This document shows positions 16,686 to 24,403 of a stretch of 64,000 nt of DNA, in pieces. The stretch comes from JANQHS01 sp965227315 (GTDB lineage Bacteria > Bacteroidota > Bacteroidia > Cytophagales > CCMP332): NCBI GenBank assembly GCA_965227315.1, contig OZ245737.1, positions 1,860,001 to 1,924,000 on the forward strand. Direction: 5' to 3'. The position numbers and the translations under genes were made by a program. The stretch's first letter is position 1. The number at the start of each line of letters is the position of its first letter. The notes beneath the pieces are model-generated. The model was not told where the DNA came from, made no database searches, and was given only the letters and a program-made list of their open reading frames with translations.

Positions 16686-17007
16686 TTTCCTCTTTTAAAA
16701 AATATTCTCCGGACAGGTCCTTAAGAAGGTTTTCCTGGAATGAACTATTCATATCCGGCAGGGCTTCTCCTAATTCATAATGAGGCCATCCTTCTTCATC
16801 CACCCCCGCAAACTTATAGTACCCCCTCATGGCCAACAACCGGCAGGTGCCTATGTGAATGAGGTCCTGTTTTTCTTCTTTGGAAAAAACCCTTATTCCC
16901 CTGCCGAGTTCCTGCACACCGATCAAAAACAAAACAGCCTGCAAATCCTTTGGCCGTTTACCCAAGCTTATCTCCAGAAAATCAAGGGTTTCCTTCCAGC
17001 TCATCAA
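16666..17007 (-). CDS. Conserved hypothetical protein
   Basis: A 113-residue soluble protein with no signal peptide or membrane segment. Its hydrophobic core patterns (KDLQAVLFLIGVQELGRGIRVFSKEEKQDLIHIGTCRLLAMRGYY) suggest a helical N-terminal half. A short polar C-terminal part ends in KEENEDYHI. No catalytic motif is recognised. It overlaps the start of xth by 20 bp, so co-expression with DNA repair is likely, though function cannot be inferred from that alone. The start is ATG at 17007 or the adjacent ATG at 17004. Confidence 0.7.
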   Translation of the reverse strand: MMSWKETLDFLEISLGKRPKDLQAVLFLIGVQELGRGIRVFSKEEKQDLIHIGTCRLLAMRGYYKFAGVDEEGWPHYELGEALPDMNSSFQENLLKDLSGEYFLKEENEDYHI

Positions 17008-17069
17008 TTTTAGCTCATGACTTTTTTGACAATTGCTAATTTATCTATTGTCGAAGATTGAAAGAGACA

Positions 17070-17759
17070 ATGGGATCATTTCTTAAGGATTTCCGGGATT
17101 TATTTTTTCCGAACACCTGTGTCAGCTGTCATGCTTCTCTTGTAGAACATGAGGATTTCTTCTGTACGTTTTGTTGGCAAGCTCTGCCCATGGAGACACG
17201 ATTTGGAGAGTCCAATTCAGAAATTGAAAAGCGACTGTCAGGGCGTGTTCCACTTTTTGTTGGCTTTTCGCTTTTTCGATATGAACGAAAAAGCACATTG
17301 CGGAAAGTCTTAAAGCAGATCAAGTACAAGGGCGGGATCGAGCTGGCTGAGTTTCTTGGGTGTCAAATTGCCATTTGTAGAAAAGCTGAATTCTTAAAAC
17401 TGCAGTCAGCGACCCTTGTTCCGGTTCCTCTCCACAAAAAAAAGCTAAGGGCCAGGGGCTTTAATCAGAGCCTGGAAATAGCCAGGGGTATTTGTGCCGG
17501 ATCAGGATTGCCTTTGGAAAATATTATGGTCAGATTAAAAAACACTCAAACTCAGACAAGAAAGAGCAAGGTGGAGAGATGGAAAAATGTTGAACAGGCT
17601 TTTTCAGTTTATCCTGGATCGAAAGTGAAAGGAAGGCATTTCATTTTGGTGGATGATGTGTTCACAACCGGATCCACCATAGAATCATGTGCCGAAACCC
17701 TGATCAAGAACGGGGCGAAGAACCTATCTGTGGTAACTCTGGCAACTGCTGCTCTGTAA
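17070..17759 (+). CDS. comF: ComF-family phosphoribosyltransferase-like protein
   Basis: A 229-residue protein. The N-terminal zinc-ribbon-like CVSC...CTFC (residues about 14-40) is followed by a PRTase fold with KLRARGFNQSLEIARG and the PRPP-binding loop ILVDDVFTTGST near residues 191-202. ComF proteins take part in DNA uptake in naturally competent bacteria, and the phosphoribosyltransferase activity is usually not characterised. The ATG at 17070 is preferred; a TTG four codons upstream (17058) is an alternative. Its 3' end overlaps the convergent Fe-S protein gene by 56 bp. Confidence 0.87.
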   Translation: MGSFLKDFRDLFFPNTCVSCHASLVEHEDFFCTFCWQALPMETRFGESNSEIEKRLSGRVPLFVGFSLFRYERKSTLRKVLKQIKYKGGIELAEFLGCQIAICRKAEFLKLQSATLVPVPLHKKKLRARGFNQSLEIARGICAGSGLPLENIMVRLKNTQTQTRKSKVERWKNVEQAFSVYPGSKVKGRHFILVDDVFTTGSTIESCAETLIKNGAKNLSVVTLATAAL

Positions 17760-19539
17760 GGGAGATATCCTGACCGATCCAGTTGGGCCCGTTTAGCCGG
17801 CCCTCTTCTGAGGTGTTTTCCAATTTTAAGACTCCTCTCGGACATACTGCAGAGCAAATACCACAGCCCACGCATGAAGACCTAACAATGTTTTGGCCCC
17901 TTTGTGCATACCACCGAACGTCTATCCCCATTTCACAGTAGGTGGAACAATTTCCGCATGAAATGCACTGCCCCCCGTTCGTCGTGATTCGGAACCGAGA
18001 TTTGAACCTTTGGACAAAACCAAGGTATGCTGCCAAAGGACAACCAAACCTACACCAAACCCTGTTTCCCATCAGCGGGTAGAAACCTGTGCCAACGACC
18101 CCCGCAAAACCAGCCCCGATCCAGGCACCATAAACCTCACGGATCTTATAGGAATTGATCCCCATAAATTCACTGTTTCCAGTGAAATATGTGTACAGCA
18201 CAAGTGCTGTCATCAGAGTGGCGAAAACAAAGACCGCATGGATCGAATATCGTTCTATCTGCCATGCCTTAAGCGATTTGTCTGAAAGCTGCCTGAAAGG
18301 GTCGCCGGCGGTTTCCGCCAGACCCCCGCAACCGCACACCCAGGAGCAATACCACCGTTTTCCCAAAAAATAGGTCAGAACCGGAACAGCTATTATAATG
18401 AGCAGGATCCCCCAGAAAAGCATGAAGATCCCAAGCCCTCCAGAGGAGATCAATGAAGAAATGTTGAAATCAAAAAAGAAATCATAATCCAGCGGCCAGA
18501 TGTTCTTGAAATCGTAATATGGCTTGTTCAGGCCGACCAGTATTTCGGGAATCAGAAATGCGAAAGCCAACTGGAAGAACATGACAGAAGCGGTACGAAG
18601 CTTTTGATAATTGTTGGCATGGTGTTTTTTGAGCATACGAACTCCCATAACGAGAATTACCAGGGTATAGATCAGTCCGTACATGAAAAATGGCCCTGCA
18701 TTTTGGCCTTTTAGAAAAATGCTTATGGGGTTGGTTAAAGTCACAAATGGCACCATATACTCCTGGAAGAAATACAGTCCCAGATAGAATAAAATAAGGT
18801 AGGAGCCCAGAAGAGCCGCTGCCCATCCCTGTGAGGATATTCCCTGTTGATAATTTCCTTTCCTGACTGAATCATTGGCCGGAAAGAGAAACAGTAAAAC
18901 TCCTCCGAGGCAAGTAAATCCAAATGTTACCGCAACCCAAGCCCAAGGAGAAAAGTAAGCCGGAATTTGAAATCCGGAGCTCAATAGTTGATAAGATGCT
19001 GTCTTTCTTTTATACCGGTCAAAACCCTGGTTTGCTACCGGTCCGTATTTCACAATGTTTTCCTGAACCAGGTCCAGATCTGAGAAAAGCCCACCCTCCG
19101 AGTCGTATTGCCGATCATCCAACCAACCACCAAAATCAATAAGGTTTTTGGCCTTAAGCGAATCAAACATCGATTCGTATTCTCCTGAACCGAACAACTT
19201 CAGGTCTACAACAAATTGTTCATCGATTTTCCAGAGGGCAACAATTTGCTTCAGTTCGTTTCTTGAGAAGGTGTTTTTGTCGATCAGCTTCTCTTCAACC
19301 TGAGAATACGAAAGATTAAGATCCTTCAGTATTCCAAAGGGTAATGCTGAGGAGGGCTCTTTTCGAAGAGAAAAAAACTCTTTCTCGAGCAGTTCATATG
19401 ATTGATCTGATTTCCCGAGTGTATTGAATGTTTGACTCCCTACTTCATAATTGCCCAGAAAATAAAAGGCATTAAAAAGGGCCAGCCCAAGTATAAAAAG
19501 TCCCCATGCAACAAACCTTACCATGCGCTCGCCTTTCAT
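17704..19539 (-). CDS. Membrane 4Fe-4S protein, NosR/NapH-like
   Basis: A 611-residue inner-membrane electron carrier. An N-terminal transmembrane segment (residues about 8-28) is followed by an extracytoplasmic stretch, then several transmembrane helices (about 195-490). The polyferredoxin-type motifs YCSWVCGCGG and WCRFGCPLAAYLG sit between and after the helices. Two [4Fe-4S] ferredoxin motifs follow: CISCGNCSTYCEMG and CVGCGICSAVCPRG. This order is that of NosR/NapH/CcoG-like proteins, which pass electrons across or along the membrane. It follows a flavin NAD(P)H oxidoreductase gene with an ATGA overlap, so the two are probably one redox unit. The terminal acceptor is unknown. Confidence 0.83.
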   Translation of the reverse strand: MKGERMVRFVAWGLFILGLALFNAFYFLGNYEVGSQTFNTLGKSDQSYELLEKEFFSLRKEPSSALPFGILKDLNLSYSQVEEKLIDKNTFSRNELKQIVALWKIDEQFVVDLKLFGSGEYESMFDSLKAKNLIDFGGWLDDRQYDSEGGLFSDLDLVQENIVKYGPVANQGFDRYKRKTASYQLLSSGFQIPAYFSPWAWVAVTFGFTCLGGVLLFLFPANDSVRKGNYQQGISSQGWAAALLGSYLILFYLGLYFFQEYMVPFVTLTNPISIFLKGQNAGPFFMYGLIYTLVILVMGVRMLKKHHANNYQKLRTASVMFFQLAFAFLIPEILVGLNKPYYDFKNIWPLDYDFFFDFNISSLISSGGLGIFMLFWGILLIIIAVPVLTYFLGKRWYCSWVCGCGGLAETAGDPFRQLSDKSLKAWQIERYSIHAVFVFATLMTALVLYTYFTGNSEFMGINSYKIREVYGAWIGAGFAGVVGTGFYPLMGNRVWCRFGCPLAAYLGFVQRFKSRFRITTNGGQCISCGNCSTYCEMGIDVRWYAQRGQNIVRSSCVGCGICSAVCPRGVLKLENTSEEGRLNGPNWIGQDISLTEQQLPELPQIGSSPRS

Positions 19540-20822
19540 GATCCTGCTTCTGTTAAATAATTGCTATACCGTTTCTCAAGCTCCTTCTGAAAAGCGTGGG
19601 TGAACTCGATATCAAAGTTTGCCAGGGCCATGTTATGAACAACAAAATCAAGGGTCTTTCCCTCACGCAACCAGCTATCCCACACTTCATGCCTTTGTCT
19701 GATCCCAAAGAAATTTGCTCCCATCACCTGTTGGCCCTCCCTTTGGTATTGTATATGCACCAGTTTTTCAGGTTCAGGTTGGAAAAAGAAACTCTCAATT
19801 TGATCAGGTGGACGTGGAAGCACTACGCCATAGGTTTGATACTCCAGTTCGAAAAATTTTGCAGAGTTATACCAGGGCCCGGGATTGTATTTCTTCAATG
19901 CCCCGAGCATGTTGTAGGCCGCCAACTCACCCTGCAGCCTTCCGGTATACCAAACCTGCTCAATTTTAGCTCTGCCCGGAACCGGCTTTTCAAATTCTGC
20001 GCAATCGCCCGCGGCATAAACGTTTGCTTCGTTGGTCTGCAGAAATTCGTTCACCAAAACACCCCTGTTTGACTTGAGAGAAGAGTCTTTCAGGAAGGAA
20101 ATATTTGGACTGACCCCAGCGGTTATTCCCACAAATTCACAATTAATCTCCCTTCCGTTCTTTGAAATGACCTTCACAACCCGACCGTTTTCATCCGGCA
20201 GGATCCTGTCCAGCTCTTCATTGAATATCAGATCAATTCCATGAGCTGAAATATGATTGCTGACGAGCTCGGCATCGATCGCCGGAAGCACATTCCTCCA
20301 ATAACCATCTTCGCGAACCAGCATTGTCACATTGATCCCGCGGGTTTTGAGCATTTCTGCCAGCTCCACACCGATCAAGCCACCGCCAACTATGCAGGCA
20401 TTTTTTGTGTCAACCGAGAGCTCTTCTATTTTTTCGAGATCCTGATAGCTGTACATACCGGTTACTCCCGGCAGGTCCTGGCCTTCCCATCCGAACTTGT
20501 TCGGCTTTGCACCGGTAGCTATCAAAAGTTTGTCATAAGTAAATCGTTTTCCTGAATCTGAGATCAGCTCAGAATTTTGGAAATCAATACCCTGGATGTT
20601 TTCCTGAACCAGGTTGATCCGATTCTTTTTCCAGAAACCATCCTCATATGGTTTGGTGTCTTCGAATCGCATATCGCCCATGAAAACATACATCAGTGCC
20701 GTCCGCGACCAGAAATATTTTGTTTCCAGAGAGATGACAGTAATGTCCCAATTACTATGCTTTCTCAGCGTTCTCGCACAGGTGATCCCGGTTATTCCAT
20801 TTCCGAGTATGATGACCCTCAT
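19536..20822 (-). CDS. NAD(P)/FAD-dependent oxidoreductase (NirB/rubredoxin-reductase type)
   Basis: A 428-residue pyridine-nucleotide-disulphide-type flavoprotein. Its FAD-binding motif is IILGNGITGITCA at the N-terminus. Next come LLIATGAKPN near residue 105-114, a second nucleotide-binding motif ACIVGGGLIGVELAEML near 145-160, and the FAD motif VYAAGDCAEF. The substrate side is not identified. The ATG at 20822 is chosen over a TTG two codons upstream (20828). The overlap with the downstream Fe-S membrane protein implies that it feeds electrons from NAD(P)H into that protein. It lacks the [4Fe-4S] and siroheme parts of NirB, so it is not a nitrite reductase by itself. Confidence 0.85.
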   Translation of the reverse strand: MRVIILGNGITGITCARTLRKHSNWDITVISLETKYFWSRTALMYVFMGDMRFEDTKPYEDGFWKKNRINLVQENIQGIDFQNSELISDSGKRFTYDKLLIATGAKPNKFGWEGQDLPGVTGMYSYQDLEKIEELSVDTKNACIVGGGLIGVELAEMLKTRGINVTMLVREDGYWRNVLPAIDAELVSNHISAHGIDLIFNEELDRILPDENGRVVKVISKNGREINCEFVGITAGVSPNISFLKDSSLKSNRGVLVNEFLQTNEANVYAAGDCAEFEKPVPGRAKIEQVWYTGRLQGELAAYNMLGALKKYNPGPWYNSAKFFELEYQTYGVVLPRPPDQIESFFFQPEPEKLVHIQYQREGQQVMGANFFGIRQRHEVWDSWLREGKTLDFVVHNMALANFDIEFTHAFQKELEKRYSNYLTEAGS

Positions 20823-20938
20823 AGACAATTCTTGATGAATCCAATCCTAAAATTATAATTGCTTCGTTATTGTCTAATTATGGACAAAATATGTTTCATT
20901 TGTCCGAGTAATTTTGATTTCCAATAATCCGCTCGAGT

Positions 20939-21442
20939 ATGGAGCTTCCGCAAAAGTGCATTCATCAGCTTGAAGATCTCAGGATTTTCCTTCAGCAGAT
21001 AAACCAGGAACAATTTAAGAAACCTCTTCCGGAGCTCAGCAGAGCCTCTCTCGGGCAGCATACCAGACACATCCTTGAGTTTTATACCTGTCTTCTGAAA
21101 TCTACCAAAGAGGAGCCAAGCGTCTGCTATGATCGAAGGGAAAGAAACCCTCTTTTGGAAAACGAGATTCCGGCTGCACTTCAGGAGATCAGGGAGGTCA
21201 CTGAAAGGTTGGATAAGAGAGATCAGGATTTTGCTTTGGAACAAACCATACTGAGTGATGGACAGGATCCATTAAGTCTTACCTCAACTTTTTTCAGGGA
21301 ACTATGGTATGTCTATGAGCACACAACCCACCATATGGCGATCCTGAAGATCGCATCCAAGCTCATGGGCGTTGTCGGCCTTCCCGAGAATTTTGGTGTT
21401 GCCGACTCCACCATTTCCTATCGAAAGTCAACGGCCCATTAA
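20939..21442 (+). CDS. DinB-like protein
   Basis: A 167-residue four-helix-bundle protein of the DinB/YfiT superfamily. The metal-binding His pattern is visible as SLGQHTRHILEF near residues 38-50 and YEHTTHHMAILKIA near 125-140. Members are metal-dependent and often act as thiol-dependent S-transferases or have unknown substrates. It is divergent from the flavin oxidoreductase gene (110-bp gap) and overlaps the end of the convergent fadE by 4 bp. The specific reaction is unknown. Confidence 0.8.
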   Translation: MELPQKCIHQLEDLRIFLQQINQEQFKKPLPELSRASLGQHTRHILEFYTCLLKSTKEEPSVCYDRRERNPLLENEIPAALQEIREVTERLDKRDQDFALEQTILSDGQDPLSLTSTFFRELWYVYEHTTHHMAILKIASKLMGVVGLPENFGVADSTISYRKSTAH

Positions 21443-23226
21443 AAGGGGTATTGATTTTCTGAAATCGCCTTACTGGCTATTCTTTTTCTTGCCCCGATCA
21501 CGTCAAAAGGCTGGGTTTTCGTGAACCTCTTCACTCCGAGCAGCATCATTCTTTGCATGTCACCTTCAGCGAAGGAGTTGATGACTTCTCTGCCCGCTTT
21601 ATTGATCTTGTCCATGGCATCCTGAAGATAAACACGAGCAATGTCCAACTCTATGCTTGCATCCTCTCCTCTCAGGTCATGGGCCTTTTCAGCTCTCAGA
21701 AGTGCTGATTCCGCCTCATAGATATTGATCACCATATCCGCCAGGTTCATCAGGATCTCCTGTTCATCGGCGAGCTTCTCCATGAATTTCTGTGCTGCAG
21801 CTCCCGCGCACATCAACCCGGCCTTCTTGGCATTTGCGATATACTTTTTCTCTTGGGCGAGGAATTCCTCTTCTCCTTCCGAAAAATCGGGAATTTCCAT
21901 GAGCTCTTTTTGAACATTGGCGGCAGGCGTCATCAGGTCCAGCTGCCCCTTCATTGCTCTTTTCAAAAACATATCCAGGATCAGAAGCCGGTTGATCTCA
22001 TTGGTGCCTTCGAATATTCTGTTGATCCTTGCATCCCTATAGGCCCGGTCCATGGGGAAGTCCGCAGAAAAACCATAACCGCCATAGGTTTGCACACCCT
22101 CATCTACTACATAATCGAGTGTTTCGGAGCCGGCAACTTTGAGTATGGCACATTCAATGGCAAATTCCTCTGCAGCCCCCAGAAGGGCTTCGGAAAAGCT
22201 CTTTCCTTCGGCCAGCAATTTGTTTTCCATGTTTTCGATATCCTGGCCGGCCCGGTACAAGGCCGCTTCACTTGCATAGATCCTGATGGCTTGTTGAGCG
22301 ATCTTGTGCTGAATTGCACCAAACTCGGAAATGGATTTTCCAAACTGCTTTCTTTCGTTAGCATATTTTATCGTCAGGTCTGCCGCGGATTTTGCTCCGC
22401 CAACTACGGCAGCAGCCAGTTTGATTCGACCGATATTCAGAATGTTAAATGCAATTACATGACCTCGGCCGATTTCGCCCAACATGTTTTCTACCGGTAC
22501 TGGACAATCCTCAAGAAAAACCTGGCGGGTTGATGATCCTTTGATCCCCATCTTATGCTCCTCGTTGCCAAGTGATAGTCCAGGCGTTCCCTTTTCCACA
22601 ATAAAAGCGGTGAAATCCTTTCCATCCACCTTGGCAAAAACAATGAAGAGATCAGCAAAGCCGGCATTGGTGATCCACATTTTTTGTCCGGTAAGCAGGT
22701 AGCTCTTTTTATCGTCGCTCAGGACCGCTTTGGTTTTTGCGGCCAAAGCATCAGATCCCGATCCGGGCTCGGTTAGACAGTACGAGCCTTTGAACTCTCC
22801 TGAAGCCAGTTTTGGAAGGTACTTTTTCTTTTGCTCCTCAGTTCCAAAGTATAGGATTGGAAGCGTGCCTATTCCCGTGTGGGCGGAAAGCGCAACCGCG
22901 AACGAGTGCCCTTGTCCTGTTCTTTCGGCGATCAATAAGGAGGTGTTGAATTCTTTTCCAAAACCCTGATACTCTTCGGGAACGGCCGTAGCGAGCAGCC
23001 CAAGCTGGCCAGCCTTATCCATGAGTTGACTCATTAGGCCTTCCTCCAGTGCATCGATCCTGTCCAGGTTGGGAAGCACTTCGGTGGAAAGAAATTCATC
23101 GCACATGTCGCTGATCATTTTCTGCTCCTCAGACCATTGATCGGGAGTGAAAATGTCGGAGGCGTAGGTTTCCTTGATCAGGAATTCGCCACCTTTTATT
23201 GCTGTTGTTTTTTCTGCGGTTTCCAT
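21439..23226 (-). CDS. fadE: Acyl-CoA dehydrogenase (FadE-type with C-terminal extension)
   Basis: A 595-residue FAD enzyme performing the first step of fatty-acid beta-oxidation. It has the acyl-CoA dehydrogenase core (YCLTEPGSGSDALA near 145-160, QTYGGYGFSADFPMDRAYRDARI and IFEGTNEINR, where the Glu is the expected catalytic base) plus a roughly 170-residue C-terminal domain. Length and layout match the B. subtilis FadE/VLCAD type rather than short MCAD-type enzymes. The ATG at 23226 (METAEKTT...) is preferred; a longer frame reaching 23277 lies inside the upstream thiolase gene. It is the last gene of the fadN-fadA-fadE operon. Confidence 0.92.
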   Translation of the reverse strand: METAEKTTAIKGGEFLIKETYASDIFTPDQWSEEQKMISDMCDEFLSTEVLPNLDRIDALEEGLMSQLMDKAGQLGLLATAVPEEYQGFGKEFNTSLLIAERTGQGHSFAVALSAHTGIGTLPILYFGTEEQKKKYLPKLASGEFKGSYCLTEPGSGSDALAAKTKAVLSDDKKSYLLTGQKMWITNAGFADLFIVFAKVDGKDFTAFIVEKGTPGLSLGNEEHKMGIKGSSTRQVFLEDCPVPVENMLGEIGRGHVIAFNILNIGRIKLAAAVVGGAKSAADLTIKYANERKQFGKSISEFGAIQHKIAQQAIRIYASEAALYRAGQDIENMENKLLAEGKSFSEALLGAAEEFAIECAILKVAGSETLDYVVDEGVQTYGGYGFSADFPMDRAYRDARINRIFEGTNEINRLLILDMFLKRAMKGQLDLMTPAANVQKELMEIPDFSEGEEEFLAQEKKYIANAKKAGLMCAGAAAQKFMEKLADEQEILMNLADMVINIYEAESALLRAEKAHDLRGEDASIELDIARVYLQDAMDKINKAGREVINSFAEGDMQRMMLLGVKRFTKTQPFDVIGARKRIASKAISENQYPF

Positions 23227-23228
23227 AA

Positions 23229-24401
23229 TTATAATCTTTCGAATACGCCTGCCACACCCTGGCCGCCACCCACACATGCGGTGACAAGCCCCAAATTTTT
23301 ATTCTTTTTTTCAAGCTCATGAAGAACGGTCAGGGAAAGCCTTGCGCCGGTACAGCCCAGGGGATGCCCGAGTGCGATCGCACCCCCATTGGGATTCAAT
23401 TTGGACGGATCTATATCCAATTCCTTTACGACTGCAAGAGACTGCGCCGCAAAGGCTTCATTGAGCTCGATGATATCTATGTCCGCCAATTTTCGATCGC
23501 TTTTTTCAAGTGCTTTTGGAACGGCGCTCACCGGGCCAATCCCCATGATCCTTGGCTCCACTCCTGCAACCGAATAGGACAGCATTCTTCCTTTGGGTTC
23601 AAGATTGTACTTTTTCATCATCTTCTCGCTCATCAACACGACAAAGGCCGCACCATCGGATGTTTGCGAAGAGTTACCGGCTGTAACGGAACCGCCCTGG
23701 GCAAAAACTGGTTTCAGTTTGGAAAGTGCCTCAACGGAAGTTCCTTTCCTGGGGCCTTCGTCTGTGTCCACAACATATTCGCGTGTGGCCTTCTTTCCTT
23801 TTTCATTGACATAGGTCTCAGAAACGGTATACGGAATTATTTCCTCGCTAAACCTTCCCGAATCAATAGCAGCAAGGGCCTTCTCATGGCTCTTGAAAGA
23901 AAACTCATCTTGTTCTTCCCGGCCTATTTTGAATTGCTCCGAAACCTGTTCGGCTGTCAAGCCCATTGAGGTGTAGTATGTGGGCGTTTTGGTTGCGATC
24001 TCATAATTGAGCGCCGTTTTGAAACCCATCACGGGTACGAGGGACATGGACTCTGTACCACCGGCAATAATGCAATCGGCCATGCCTGCGTGGATTCTCT
24101 GGGAGGCGATGGCAATAGCTTCAAGCCCGCTTCCACAATAACGATTGACGGTGACACCCGGAACCTCCATGGGAAGGCTGAGCAGGGCGATCATTCTTCC
24201 CATTTGCATTCCCTGCTCTGCTTCCGGGACAGCATTCCCAACGATGAGATCATCCACATCCAGCGGATCAAAGCCTTCGATGCTTTCGACGATCGCTTTG
24301 ATAACACTGGCGGCAAGATCATCCGGCCGGGTAAATCGAAAGCCGCCTCTTGTGGCTTTACCTATTGCGGTTCTTGAACCTTTTACGATGTATGCATCCA
24401 T
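23229..24401 (-). CDS. fadA: Acetyl-CoA C-acyltransferase (3-ketoacyl-CoA thiolase)
   Basis: A 390-residue thiolase that cleaves 3-ketoacyl-CoA. The nucleophile is in NRYCGSGLEA near residues 86-95. NPNGGAIALGHPLG near 337-350 holds the catalytic His, and the second active-site Cys is in ACVGGGQG near the C-terminus. It is normal length, with no signal. It lies 2 bp downstream of fadN and 2 bp upstream of fadE, in an order identical to the B. subtilis fadNAE operon. Confidence 0.93.
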   Translation of the reverse strand: MDAYIVKGSRTAIGKATRGGFRFTRPDDLAASVIKAIVESIEGFDPLDVDDLIVGNAVPEAEQGMQMGRMIALLSLPMEVPGVTVNRYCGSGLEAIAIASQRIHAGMADCIIAGGTESMSLVPVMGFKTALNYEIATKTPTYYTSMGLTAEQVSEQFKIGREEQDEFSFKSHEKALAAIDSGRFSEEIIPYTVSETYVNEKGKKATREYVVDTDEGPRKGTSVEALSKLKPVFAQGGSVTAGNSSQTSDGAAFVVLMSEKMMKKYNLEPKGRMLSYSVAGVEPRIMGIGPVSAVPKALEKSDRKLADIDIIELNEAFAAQSLAVVKELDIDPSKLNPNGGAIALGHPLGCTGARLSLTVLHELEKKNKNLGLVTACVGGGQGVAGVFERL

Positions 24402-24403
24402 AA

